Positions 11,711-23,475 of a stretch of DNA of 64,000 nucleotides are shown piece by piece. This stretch comes from Hygrocybe punicea. Its lineage: Eukaryota; Basidiomycota; Agaricomycetes; Agaricales; Hygrophoraceae. The DNA lies in NCBI GenBank assembly GCA_963556145.1, contig OY744462.1, positions 7,440,001-7,504,000 on the forward strand. The letters run 5' to 3'. The notes below the pieces were generated by a model. It was given only the letters and a program-made list of their open reading frames with translations, did no database searches and was not told the origin of the DNA. Numbering within the stretch: position 1 is the stretch's first letter; each line of letters starts with the position of its first letter. Position numbers and translations under genes: made by a program.

Positions 11711-12090
11711 GACAGAATTGAGCATTTAAAATTGAACAAGTCATCATAGTGACAGAGCAATTTGTATTGCACTCGTATTTGAGTACACTAAGTACCAGTA
11801 CAATATCACCAAATCGCAAAATGTTGATACATACCATTAACTATGGTACTTCCCCAGAACTCACAAACCCCCTACCCTCAACAGACACATTGGTAGGTCC
11901 TGTATTACCTGAGGGTAGGGGGTTTGTGAGTTCTGGGGAAGTACCATAGTTAATGGTATGTATCAACATTTTGCGATTTGGTGATATTGTACTGGTACTT
12001 AGTGTACTCAAATACGAGTGCAATACAAATTGCTCTGTCGCTATGATGACTTGTTCAATTTTAAATGCTCAATTCTGTCATTTCAGTGAG
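11711..12090. repeat. Inner hairpin of palindrome, copy 1
   Basis: A ~375-bp inverted repeat with a short asymmetric loop around 11880-11915 that includes ACATTGGTAGGTCCTG. The stem carries GGTACTTCCCCAGAACTC and its complement. The same segment, in the same orientation and apparently identical, is at 12291-12670, directly across the N gap. Confidence 0.85.
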
Positions 12091-12290
12091 NNNNNNNNNN
12101 NNNNNNNNNNNNNNNNNNNNNNNNNNNNNNNNNNNNNNNNNNNNNNNNNNNNNNNNNNNNNNNNNNNNNNNNNNNNNNNNNNNNNNNNNNNNNNNNNNNN
12201 NNNNNNNNNNNNNNNNNNNNNNNNNNNNNNNNNNNNNNNNNNNNNNNNNNNNNNNNNNNNNNNNNNNNNNNNNNNNNNNNNNNNNNNNNN
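12091..12290. other. Assembly gap of exactly 200 N
   Basis: Two hundred N bases at the centre of the palindrome. The sequence on the left of the gap (11711-12090) is repeated on its right (12291-12670) in direct orientation, so the gap may be artificial and the two flanks may be one central hairpin assembled twice. Confidence 0.95.
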
Positions 12291-14178
12291 TGACAGAATT
12301 GAGCATTTAAAATTGAACAAGTCATCATAGTGACAGAGCAATTTGTATTGCACTCGTATTTGAGTACACTAAGTACCAGTACAATATCACCAAATCGCAA
12401 AATGTTGATACATACCATTAACTATGGTACTTCCCCAGAACTCACAAACCCCCTACCCTCAACAGACACATTGGTAGGTCCTGTATTACCTGAGGGTAGG
12501 GGGTTTGTGAGTTCTGGGGAAGTACCATAGTTAATGGTATGTATCAACATTTTGCGATTTGGTGATATTGTACTGGTACTTAGTGTACTCAAATACGAGT
12601 GCAATACAAATTGCTCTGTCGCTATGATGACTTGTTCAATTTTAAATGCTCAATTCTGTCATTTCAGTGAGAAGTGAAGGAGGAACAGGTTCTGGAGTAG
12701 CGTGTGGCTTTCTGGAACTGCAACTGGTTCCAGTGGTGCTCAAATGGAGCAGATCTGGAATTTGGATTGGAATCAGATGTACAAACTTCATGACTTTAGT
12801 GATTTATTGGATATGTAGGCTGAGAAAACATTGAGTTCAATGCCAAGGTCAATGCCAAGGTCAGCACCAATGTCAACGCCGATGTCAACGCCGATGTCAA
12901 TGCTGAGGTCAAAGCTGAAGTCAACGCCAAGATCAACATGAAGGTCCACATTGATCTCAATGTTCCTGTTAAAAATATGTAAAACACTGTTTCAGTTGAT
13001 CTCAATGCCAATATCAACAGTTACATGAGCATTCAGGTGGTATTTTACATGTTGCAAACAAAGGCCAAAAAAATCAGCATCAACCTCGGTGTTAGTTTTG
13101 CAGTTGAACCATGGGTCCGGCCGGCTTACATTGGCTGAGAGATAGTTAGTAGACGATGTATTCTATGTCTAGCAATAGTTCCATGAGCATTTCGGCGGTA
13201 TTTTACATGTTAGAAACAAATGCCAAAAAAACTTCGGCATCAACATCGGCATTAGCTCTTCAGTTGAACCTCACGCTGACACTGATGCTGATGTGAACAC
13301 TGATGCTAATGGAAATGCCAATGCCAATGTGAACACCGATGCCGATGTGAATACTGATGCCGATGGGAACACCGACACCGATGCAAATGCTGATGCTGCA
13401 GTGAACACCGTCGCCGATGCAAACACCGATGCTGATGCAAACACCGATGCCAATGGAAATGCTGATGCTGCAGTGAACACCAACGCCAATGCTGCAGTGA
13501 ACACTGATGCCGATGCAAACACTGATGTGAACACTGAAGCTGATGTGAGCATGGAAGCCGATGTGACCAACAAAGCTGATGTGACCACCAAAGCCAATGG
13601 GAACACCGATGCCAATGCAAACACTGATGCCAATGCCAACTGCAATGAAGGGTATCAATGATATTGCATTGGCTGGAGTGGATTACATGAGTAACAATAC
13701 CCCCATAGAACCTTGGCCCAATGGTCTGAGATGGGTCAAAATACCCACTGAACATCGGCCCAACAGTCTGAGACGGGTAACAATGCCCCCAAAGAACATT
13801 GGCCCAACGGTCTGAGATGGGTCACAATACCCCCACCGAACTTCGGCCCAACGGTCTGAGACGGGTAACAATACCCCCATAGAACCTCGGCCCAACGGTC
13901 TGAGATGGGTAACACAACCCCCATTGAACTGCAGCCCAACGGTCTGAGATGGGTAACAATGCCCCCAAAGAACATCGGCCCAATGGTCTGACATGGGTAA
14001 CAATATTCTGGCTCAAACCTTGGCCCACCCATCTAACACCATAACTATGACATTCCTGAGTTGCGCCGTCAAGTACCTAACAATAAGCTTTTCTCGGCCC
14101 AGATCGGCTGGCCCGTCTCAAACATAACATTGTCAACCTTAGTTGCCCGGTCAGACATGGGATAAGTCATGTCATGGG
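12291..14178. repeat. Giant palindrome, right arm
   Basis: Reverse-complement counterpart of 10146-12090. It starts with the second copy of the inner hairpin (to 12670), then holds the mirror GCATCG-type tract (13265-13650) and the 44-bp minisatellite (13683-14003), and ends GGGATAAGTCATGTCATG near 14178. No target duplication is visible outside the two arms. Confidence 0.85.
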
Positions 14179-16411
14179 CTGCGTACACCTCTGGACCCTC
14201 TCGCAACCCCCTCAGTACAACTGCACCCTCTTACCGTCAGCGCTGTTCTGTGCATTTGTGTGTAGATAACAGATAGACCTTATACGTGCGCTGCGGCATT
14301 TGTGAAGGAGGGAAGGAGTCTATATTTCAAAAACTACATGAAAAGAATTGTGTAACTATTCCGCCAAATCATGGTCCGCTGGCTGGTTCTGTGTAAACTG
14401 GGTAAGGCTAAGACTAGGGATGATCAAAGATCACCTTACTGCACTTGTAGGTGCCGACTATTTCTTCGTTTTCATCAACCGGTGTGAAGCATTTTTCAAG
14501 TAGATGCGGAGGAGATCGGCAATCGGCCAATCATTGTTGTATCTATTAAGGATGGGGTATTTCTTTTTCACCTAATGGATCATCAGCCGCTACACCAGAT
14601 AGTTTATATCAGTTGAATTGACCTCATCAAAGACCTTCTGCACCTTCACAACATCCTGCTTCAAGAATGTGGAATTGAGGTTGAGATGAGTGGAGGCTAG
14701 TCCGTGTACGTAATTCTGCTTGTGCATGAGTGTCGAAGGTCCAAAAGGAAGAGCTAGTCAAACCTGGACTTCGCTATAGAAGTCGTGTTTCCACCTTAAC
14801 TTATCCTCCAGATTGTAACCGTCCCGATTCAGGCGTGTCACCTGGCCACTGGGTTTAGAGATCAGGGAGTCGGTCGCATCGCATGGTGTATCATCGAGGA
14901 AAACATCATTGATGGGGGTGTTATCGTTTGCTCCTTCGTTTCTGATCCTTAAGAGTCCACCATCTGGCTTGAAAATGACCCTAGATGACCATAGCGCAGG
15001 GTCGAGTAGCTGATGCTCAGGACTAAAGCGAGTTCTACCTGTCGGTGGATGGCAATGACGTTGGATGAATCGTGTCCTGTTGATGTGAGGCATGATACAC
15101 GAGCATGGGCAGGTTGCTGGGTTCGAGCTAGTATTGGGTTCTTATTCATTGCCATTGCTGCTGCTTTTGTTTCACATACAATAAACAAGCTACTCCGTTG
15201 TTACTACGCTTCGATTGTTTGTTGTGATATGCCTAGCAACTGTATTGGTGGACAAAAGATGAGTCAGTATATGAGATGTGAGGAAAGTGATGCGCTTCTC
15301 ACACCACTCATGTCGTCGAAGGCCGCTGAAGCTCATCTACTGAAGACTCACTTCATTGGACAAGCGTCATTTGACAAATATCATGTCGACATCCTGCGAT
15401 CACTCTGCGAGAAATTCAAGCTGCCGGTGAATAGCAGCGGACAGCGGGGCAAACCTATCAAAAAGGACTATATCGCTGCCCTGCATGACTTTGTGAGGCT
15501 CAACTGATTTGAAACAATGGAAATGACTCATACCCTTTCAGAGGAAAAGAACTATCGCAACACCATGACCAGGCAGCCAAGCATCTATGCCTGCTTTGAG
15601 TGACCTGCCGAGACGGAGACCTGAATGTTCGCAAGTGCTGCCTCCAAGACCTGCATTACAGTCACCATCATTCGAGAGTGAAGTAAATACATATGTTGAC
15701 ATGCCAAGATGAAGTCCAGAACCCCTGCAAACACATGAGGTTGGTTTTCCAACTCTTGCAAGACTACTTACCAATCAGCGTCTAAAGACCAACGGCCAGT
15801 TGGTCAACAAGAGAAAGAGGAAGCAGAAGAAAAGGTCGGCATCAGATCTTGCAACAACAACTGTTACGCTGACAAGCAGCTAGAATTCCAATCAGAACGG
15901 TGGTCCTTCGTCTCTACACAAATGCCAAAGACTGGCATCACACACAAGAAATCAATTATGACTGCCAACCAAATGGGGACCTTGATTTGATAAGACTTGC
16001 CAAATTGTTAAACATCGCTACATGCTCGGTGAGTCTGGGGCCTCTACTATCATGGGAAATGACTCATCCAATATCAGATCGTCAATCCTAAGAACAACCG
16101 TCCCTTCCATCAATATTCACCTGGTATTCTGGAAGCTGATGATATTGACACGTTTATGGACAAAGGCTTTCTTCATGTTATACAAAGGGCATAGTCGTAG
16201 TCATCAATGATGAGTTACCTGTCAATTTGTCTGGCGTCAAACAGGTATATTAGGTTTGGTCTAGATTTGATCTAGGTGGAATTGACGTACATGGGGAAAT
16301 TCATAACAACCCTTCAACCCTCCTCTTCCTCTTTTGCTTGGATTTGCAGACATACCTCTTCCTCGTTCGAGTCAGACTTCGTGGATAGGGTGGCGGATGT
16401 GTAAATATTCA
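14179..16411. pseudogene. Degenerate coding remnants, both strands
   Basis: On the minus strand, 15093 to about 14470 reads as one protein-like frame broken by several stops, with recognisable strings such as YPILNRYNNDWPIADLL. On the plus strand, 15230-15507 and 15895-16100 have protein-like stretches without a clear start or splice pattern. I cannot assign a family or decide whether these belong to one element. Confidence 0.4.
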
Positions 16412-17810
16412 TTATTCTTGATCACTAATACGACAAAGGGCAGTCTCCAGTATTTCTATGTGAACATTGGAATGATCAAGCTTTACTACAACCAATTTTA
16501 TGGTCGACTTTCCTCCCCTCTTCCTTTTCTCAAGTATACCAATTTCCCCTATGTTGGTGCCTTCAATGATCAATACCCTCTGGTTGAGGATGGGCCGCGC
16601 CGGCTCCAGGAATTGAACGTGCACATTGGCCGAGCGAACCGTGGCTCTATTGTCAGTCCATGTCAATGCAACCTCTCCAGGGCATAGATGCTCCATGATA
16701 AACCAAGACTTCAGCATCTTGGCAGTGCGGCCACTCCACCAACCACCATCATATTCCATCTTGAATGAGACCATGACGGGATCTGTGTTGAATTTTGCAT
16801 GTACGAGGGGGTCAAGCAACCATTTACCAGGTCCATCTGATTCTTGTCAGTGGTCTGGGTGAAGAAGGTATACTGAGATCACATACCGTAAGGTTTGTGA
16901 ATGTTAACAACATCCTCTGTGGTTATTGACCATGCCGATGTTTCAGCGTCTGTCGCAGGGCTGGATACACGAGGCGAGGGCGATCGTGAATATGAGCGGA
17001 TAATGGGCAAAGGTGGATAGTAATGATTGGTAACATCGGGTGGGGGTGTAGTAGGGTGAGTCTGATGACCTGCAACATGATTGCGAAGAGCTTTCACAAA
17101 ATCTCGACGCCATTCAGGCCGAATCTCAGCCCCTCCAAATGTCCTTCTGTTGGAGCTGAGATTTCATGTACATTAGTAGGGGGGCCACAATATCAATAAA
17201 TGCACATTACAAGTCAATAACGTCGTGGATTGGTATGCTCTGCACACGCTGATTTGCGTCAAAAGCGACAAGGACGATGTTGGTAGACACAGATCGCACA
17301 TAGCCGACATATCCTTTGTAATGGGTTTTACCAGCCACCAGGACACGTCTCCCGACCAGTGGATTGATGACGGTCTTCTCCTTGACCGGATCGGCATGAA
17401 TGCAGAGCGACTCGACAGATATGGGTTGAAACGATTCGACAGATGTGGAGAGGGTATCAACCTATTGCTAATTGATTGCCTGCTTAGTTTAAGATGAAGT
17501 GGTGACTTACAATATTCCTGGTCTTGTCCTCAATGAAGCTCAAGTGTCGCCCACCATCAAGGACTGCAACGACACAGCCAGATGAACCAGCATGCTCACC
17601 CATGCCCTCTCTAACGCGAACGCTGTCTCCGACGTGAAAGATACGTCGTATATGTTTGAGTGGAACCTCCAAAAACATTGAGGGTTGATCGAAAACCCAT
17701 GGTTCGACATCGACTAAAGCGACGTGGTCATGGCAAGTAACGACCATGGCCTTGCAGCCCGATTGCTTGCCAGCAATTAACTCAACGGAGTCGCCAGGTT
17801 GGACACTCGC

Positions 17811-19600
17811 TGTAGAGGGTCCTTGACCCTCTGAGGCCGTAAACTCGATATCTCACGAATCCGCTCAAACCCGACATCTCTAGCAATCCACGCTCGAACC
17901 CGACGCAACCCGACACAACCCGATGCATACCGACTAGCACGGCCGCTCACGTACCTGGTCGGTCCACCTCCTAAAGTCATGGAACTTCAAATATCAAAGA
18001 TAGATCTCATCGGACTGGGATCCCAACATCGGACTTGCCTTATTCACGCCTACCATCTCCCTTATGGAGATATAGTAAAGTATATTACATCTTTTATGGG
18101 TTTTTATATCTTCCACCCATTTTCCCTGTCATGGTCGCCTCGCAACCCTCTTCCTACTTCTCCATTTTTATTCTCCTTTGTTTTCTCTCATCGGCTGAGG
18201 ACTCTCGTCCGAATATAGGTACAGAAATTTGTAGTATAAAAATGGTGCCCAAGCGCCGTCTCTGAATAAGAAACCAGTTCCCCCATTTCCTCTCTCTGAG
18301 ATTTAGTCTCTCAGTAAAATCCATCGCACACATTACTCGTTAGGGTTGACCATGGCTATGGGACGGGTTGGCTCGGCTAACACCGTACCCATACCCACCA
18401 AACCCGTACCCGAGGCGGGTAAAACCCGCACCCGCACCCGTTTGCTACGGGTTGTGGCAAAACCTGTCGGCATCCTCAGACCCGTCGGTTTCCTGAGACT
18501 GTGAGTCGTCACAGACACCCGGCACATGTCAATTGACATGGCCGGGTGTGGTGTGACGGCTTGGCAGCCCCTTGAAGACCTCAACGTCGTTGACAGAACG
18601 GTCTGGCCATTAGGCCAGAGCCGATCTCGACAACGTTGCCGTCGTATTGCCGTTTTGACGTTGTCGTGGGGTGGGATAGTAGCGTAGGGTGTTAACGACT
18701 CGTTAACGCCCCGTTGTGTTGTATGTGCCGTCACGTCGTCGTCATGTCATCGCTGCGTGTCCTCGTCCTCGTCGTCACGTCGTTAGCTGGGGTGGGAGAT
18801 GCGAGAGGTTGACGCGAGGGGGTGCCGAGACGCGAGGAGGGTGCTAAGGCATCCTTGTCGTTGTCGTCATTTGGCAAAGACTACTAATGAAACTAAAATA
18901 ATAAAGTAGCAAATAATTATAATGAGATGATGGAGATTGACGTACCTGACAGCCAGAGAGTGGGCGCACCACCTCTCTGGCTGGTTTATGTCCTGCTTTC
19001 TCATTGTGTTGTGGTTATTGTTGTTGTTGAGACGTTAACGAGAGGGCCGGGATGTCAACGAGGCCCAGATGGCCTCTCGTGACGCGGTGACGTGTCATGC
19101 TTGCAATGTTGTTGTTATCTGAAAAAAAGGGATTAGAATAGTGTTAAATGATGACGAAAATATACCTGAGGGCGTATGGCCCAATTGTTGTTGCTAACCC
19201 ATCGAAAACCGTGAAACCGCAGGTACGGGTATGGTGTGGTCGCGGGTGCCAGATTTGGCAACCGTACCCGTACCCGTGCAACCCGTTTTGGAAATACCGC
19301 GGGTTGACCTGTACCCGTGGTCAACCTTATTACTCGTCGGTTTCCTCGACGCTCTCCCCATCGTTCTACTGTCTTTATTTCTTCATCGCTTGTCACCCGA
19401 CACCCGACCCGCCGTACCCAACATCGTCGGCTTTGTCGGCTTAGATTGGCTTCGATAGTTTTAGTAGTTTTACTCGGCGGCTCTCTACTCTTTCCTTCTT
19501 ATCATCTTACTGAAGCTCGCTAGACTATTCCTTGTCACTTTCACGCTGACACCACAGGTTAGGATCATCACTCCGCAGCCACCCCGACCTCGCCACTACA
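17811..19600 (+). mobile_element. Solo LTR, itself interrupted by hAT-C
   Basis: The insert begins TGTAGAGGG and ends CCACTACA, so it has TG..CA ends, and it is flanked by the 4-bp direct repeat TCGC (17807-17810 and 19601-19604). After subtracting hAT-C and one of its target copies the length is about 793 bp. A TATAAAAATGG box near 18235 and a downstream CCCAAGCGCC region fit a U3-R layout in plus orientation. No internal retroelement coding region is present, hence solo LTR. It lies inside an exon of the Spt5-like gene. Confidence 0.75.
18341..19329. mobile_element. hAT-C, non-autonomous hAT element
   Basis: Ends are TAGGGTTGACCATGG and, in reverse complement, TAAGGTTGACCACGG. A perfect 8-bp target duplication TTACTCGT lies at 18333-18340 and 19330-19337. 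Subterminal regions are rich in GGGTACGG/CCGTACCC, as in hAT-B, although the terminal bases differ from hAT-B. No transposase. It sits inside the solo LTR. Confidence 0.92.
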
Positions 19601-20846
19601 TCGCACCGACTTCATCAGAAGTCACTGCAAGAGCTGCCCCAGGTGTGACGAAGCCCGCGTCAATAAATGGTTTGATCTCGGCAAGAGGTGGAGAAGAAAC
19701 ACGAAGAAGTGTATGTACCAACTGCACGTTCAGTATGAGCATGCCTTTACGGTAGACTTTCTTATCGAACACATAGTAATTGCCTTGTTTTTGTTGGATC
19801 GCGTCCGGACCATGGATCCGCTTGATCTCAATTAAATCAAATGGTCGAGCGGGGACTCTTTGGCTTTTGCACTTGCACTTTTTGTTGTCAAATCCACCTG
19901 GTAAACTGAAAAGGCCACGTGGGAGCACAGCGATCTGGACGCGGTCAGAATTGACACTTGAATGAAGTACGTAGGCCAGATCCCCTTTGTTTGGTCCTCG
20001 CCGTAAATGAACCCAACTCCGTGCCATGATGCGTCGGTCCTGACTACGGAAATTGAAGATATCTATCCACTCGTCTATCGGGATCAGAGTCATATACTCA
20101 AGAACGCCATAACTCATCTGGATTCTGACTCTCCACGAAGACGCGATCTGGACAGGCTGGTACAACGGAGGCCAATATCACAGGACCATCACCACTTAAG
20201 CAAAGTTGCTGTTCCATAAGTTTGAAGATTGTCACAGCCTCTGATCTAGACTGATGATGTTGGTAAGTAAACCAATGTATTCAAAGAGTGATACCAATCT
20301 TTACACGGGTTCTTATCATCCACAATTCAGGGTCCTGCGTTGTGGGACACACTGCAACAGTGTCATCGGCAGCTTGAGGATATTCACGCGATTGATCTAC
20401 ATTCTGTAGACGTTCCACTAGTTGCTCCCAACCATCCTGTAATTCACTTTCCATGAACGGACGTCGAGGAGAATCATCGTCGCTTTCTTCCACGTCAGAA
20501 ATAATGAAGGCAGCTGTATGTAGACAATCATCTACTATTCATGTTTAGAGAGGAGATCACTGACTGAGGTCTTCCTCATCCTCGGATTCTTCTCCATCTT
20601 CATCCATCGCTTGCAAGTCGAGAAACTGGGAGACATCATCCTATAGAAACTTCATGGGAAATTGGGGTGACATAGACTCTGCAGGCGCTTACTCGAATTT
20701 CCGCACAGCGGTCCATTGTGAGACGTAAAAGAAATTAAAAATTGATCTGGCTCTTTTATGGTGGCTAACTTGGAGGGCACGTGGAGCACATGCGGCAGCC
20801 ACTCAGGCCTTCAATTAGTGTATCGCATACAATATAGACGTACTAA

Positions 20847-22606
20847 CTAAAGTAGTCTACTGAAATCCCGTTCTTCTAGGCCTTCTGGGATTTGCCTCTT
20901 GTCCATGGCTAGAATCCAGCCTGATTGGCATGCATCGTTCATTAAATGTGGAGTAACTGCCTCTGGGTGACTCACGAGAACCGTGTCTAGCATTTTACCA
21001 ACTGCGCCAAGGGGTGAGCCACCACTCTTGAGCACTCTGTCTTCAGCGTTGATATGCTTCAAGAGGAGGGTGACAGTAGCATCATTGGAGAGAGGGAGAT
21101 AATAATGAGCCGTCGTCACAATAATACTCATGACAGCAACAATGAGGATGACTTGGAGAAGAGACAGCATCCCATATGATGTCGAGCTCTTGCGCTCATG
21201 GGCCGTACCAGTATATTCCTGGTAGGCATACATTAACACTTCACAACCTAGACTGAGGGCAATACAACTTACCTGCGGGCGGAAAGTCGTCCAAATTTTG
21301 ATGGAGCCTTTGACAGTACCACCTGAGGAGCCCATGGCAATCCGGGAGCACTTCGCGTCCCAATGGGTCTGTAGAGGTGTTCATATCAGAACTTCCGATC
21401 CAACAATCTGGCAAGCTTACTGCAACGACTTGCACCAGATCGCCGTCATCGCCATGCTTGAGCTGTGAGAGCAGTTGACCATTTCGATGGTCGAATATAC
21501 GAGCAAATCCATTGTCTCCCCCGGCCACCACGAAGGAGGCCTGTTGTAGAGTTGCCACTTGCAAAGGGTAATTATGCACGATGTTATGGGAGAATGTCTG
21601 CACATGTTCTAGAGTAGGGAACGTATACTGGTCGACTCCATCAACCAGATTGGTGACGAAAATGTACTTTGAATCAGGGCATAGAATGGTGTTTCCACTA
21701 GATATGTCAATATGGGCGGAGCTGTGGTGATAAGATCTACTCACATGCGGGTTGGTAATTCCTGAGCCCACTTGATAGACCAAGGTTTAATTGTATAGCA
21801 CATACTGGAATGAAGATGTCAGAAAGGGGTGATTGATGGACGATGAACCTACATCTCATGCGACTTGCAATAATATATAAGAATGCTCGAGCCATCGTCA
21901 CAGAAGTCGACATTTCTAGCCATATAGGGCTTGGCTTGCATGGTCGCCGGCACAAGACTTTCCCATTCACCTGAGTTGTCATTAGGGAGCTTGAGATGAG
22001 CAATCCAAATTGATATGATGCTCACCCGTCCTAGAGTGCCTCCAGATATGCAGATGTCCTGCACCTACACTAGCTATCCTGCGGTAATGAGGGTCGAAGA
22101 CGATATCCTCAACCACCCCATCGTGCCCTCTAATCAACACGAGAAACGTAAACAATCCCTAGAAGTATCCATCAGCTCAACGAAATGCAAGAGATTTATG
22201 AATGGTTACCATTTGTCTGTCTTGTCGATATATATGCAGCAATCCATCAGCACATCCAAAAACGAATCCCATTTCACTTGGCTCCCCAAAATTGATCCAA
22301 GCTGATGATGGTATGTAACCATTGAAATGGCAGAAGAACTGCTGCATAAGCTCGCCGGTAAGTAGGTTCCAGACAATGATTCGTGCGTCATCTCCTATGT
22401 TTCATGATGAGATCCGGTCTGGTTACAAGTCGGTGGGGCTTACCTCTGCTCAAGAGCATGCGCCCATCTGGGCTAATGGAGAGGGTGCCGACAGCCTTCG
22501 TATGTGCTCTGAGAGTATGCTCTAGAGATATCTAATCATGACATGAGATGAATCAGCAAGAGCCCCTGTATCAATGATGAGTTAGTCTTACAAGGGCATT
22601 GGACAT
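20847..22606 (-). CDS. WD40-repeat protein with C-terminal membrane segment
   Basis: A multi-exon gene read right to left. The ATG is at 22606-22604 in a 15-bp first exon that splices cleanly to the next exon (acceptor ..ATTAG). The second and third exons give a clear WD40 repeat (SISPDGRMLL, then GDDARIIVWNLLTGELM). Further blades follow at ~22060-21870 (DICISGG, NVDFCDDGSSIL), ~21700 (DSKYIFVTN) and ~21520 (FVVAGGDNGFARIFDHRNG), then SSGGTVKGSIKIW at ~21310. After the propeller a hydrophobic stretch (LLQVILIVAVMSII, ~21150) could be a membrane anchor. The gene lies head-to-tail upstream of the Spt5-like gene on the same strand. No obvious frameshift was seen. The partner and function are unknown. 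Confidence 0.65.
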
Positions 22607-22769
22607 TGTTTTTTCGGGCTCTGGAAGGTCTAGAATGTTATACAGGCAAGAGTATTTTCGACGCCCTGATTCATATAGGAGTGAGAAACAATAGATCTTG
22701 GAGAGAACATATCTTTGACCACTGCGCCTTCAGCGTTCAATTTTCGACGCTTCACTACACATTAATCGC

Positions 22770-23300
22770 AACAATTAATCGCAACAATAAGGACAATTGC
22801 CACTGGCAGGCAGTACCATGGTGAGTGGTGAGCGGTTGTCGTCCATGACTAGGGAGCCTACAGCATTCAATTGATACATCCCGACGCTGCTTAATCACAA
22901 CAATAAGCTTGATAATCGAAACAGGTGCTACAATTACACATTTTATCCTACATATCTACTATGTGAGACTTGGAGATGGGAGTCGGAAAGTAAGAAGAAA
23001 AGCTTTATGTAAGCAGCTACCGAATTGTTTTGTGGTGATGTATTTTGCACTTGCCAAATCCGTCACCACAAAACATCAGTGGCTTTGATTACATAAGCCT
23101 TTCCACTTGTCTTCATCTCACCATCAAGCGGCGCCGCTGCATCGTTAGTGTGGCTCTAGTAGAACCTAGTACATAGAAATTAATGACTACCAAACACCAT
23201 AGAAATTAATAGAATGACTACCAAAGACCTGAATTACAATGGATCTCGAATTGTCATGAGCGGCTCGGTCAGCAGCAAGTTATTGTTATTCCAGGGGACT
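22770..23300 (+). repeat. Inverted repeat IR4, left copy
   Basis: A ~530-bp repeat found in reverse at 29115-29665. Outer landmarks are ACAATTGCCACTGGCAGGC and inner ones CATCAAGCGGCGCCGCTG. The pair encloses a Tnp2-like transposase gene and an F-box-like gene, so these are probably the long ends of one ~6.9-kb element. The left outer edge contains CACTACACATTAATCG, a possible CACTA terminus, but the right end has lost or never had the matching CACTA. Confidence 0.75.
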
Positions 23301-23475
23301 ACGCTAACAGCTTACAACGGCACTTCGATACAGGCACTTCGATACAGCGATGCTAGCAACTTTGCAGGGGATACAGTATGATTATATAGGTGAGCGTCAT
23401 AACAGGTTCAAGCCTTCCGAAAGCCTTCGCACGACCTCTTATTGCCACAAAGCCCGTTTACTCATATTTCCTGCC

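Larger units (their letters stand above)
10146..12090. repeat. Giant palindrome, left arm
   Basis: From TGACTTATCCC near 10152 inward, this ~1.9-kb segment is matched in reverse by 12291-14178. The arms differ by scattered substitutions and by a ~54-bp deletion in the GCATCG-type tract of the right arm, so they are not a trivial duplicate of one read. The arm contains, in order, a 44-bp minisatellite, a degenerate GCATCG-type tract (10680-11110), a short TTGAC-type tract (11400-11545) and a 375-bp inner hairpin. I see no gene I can support. Confidence 0.85.
16412..20716 (-). pseudogene. Spt5-like NGN/KOW protein gene, broken
   Basis: A multi-exon gene read right to left that looks like a diverged relative of the transcription elongation factor Spt5. 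The ATG at 20716-20714 is followed by an acidic N-terminus, an NGN-like region (ELWMIRTR at ~20300, AVTIFKLME at ~20190, then PIDEW at ~20070) and several KOW-type segments: WVHLRRGPNKGDLAYV (~20010), PGDSVELIAGKQSG (~17780), VGDSVRVREGMGEHAG (~17620), LVGRRVLVAG..YKGYVGYV (~17350) and a last one near 16480. A proline/serine-rich linker separates the last two. The gene is dead as it stands: a frame change near 20100-20120 and a 1790-bp insertion at 17811-19600. Removing the insertion and one 4-bp target copy restores the frame across a KOW linker. Such non-canonical copies are probably accessory, not the essential Spt5. Confidence 0.7.

Noticed and set aside
13293..13661. Long frame of Asn-Thr-Asp-Ala-like repeats in the palindrome
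   Set aside because: It is a translated satellite: the mirror copy in the other arm gives the same frame with a 54-bp length difference, neighbouring frames are open as well, and there is no domain, signal or splice context.
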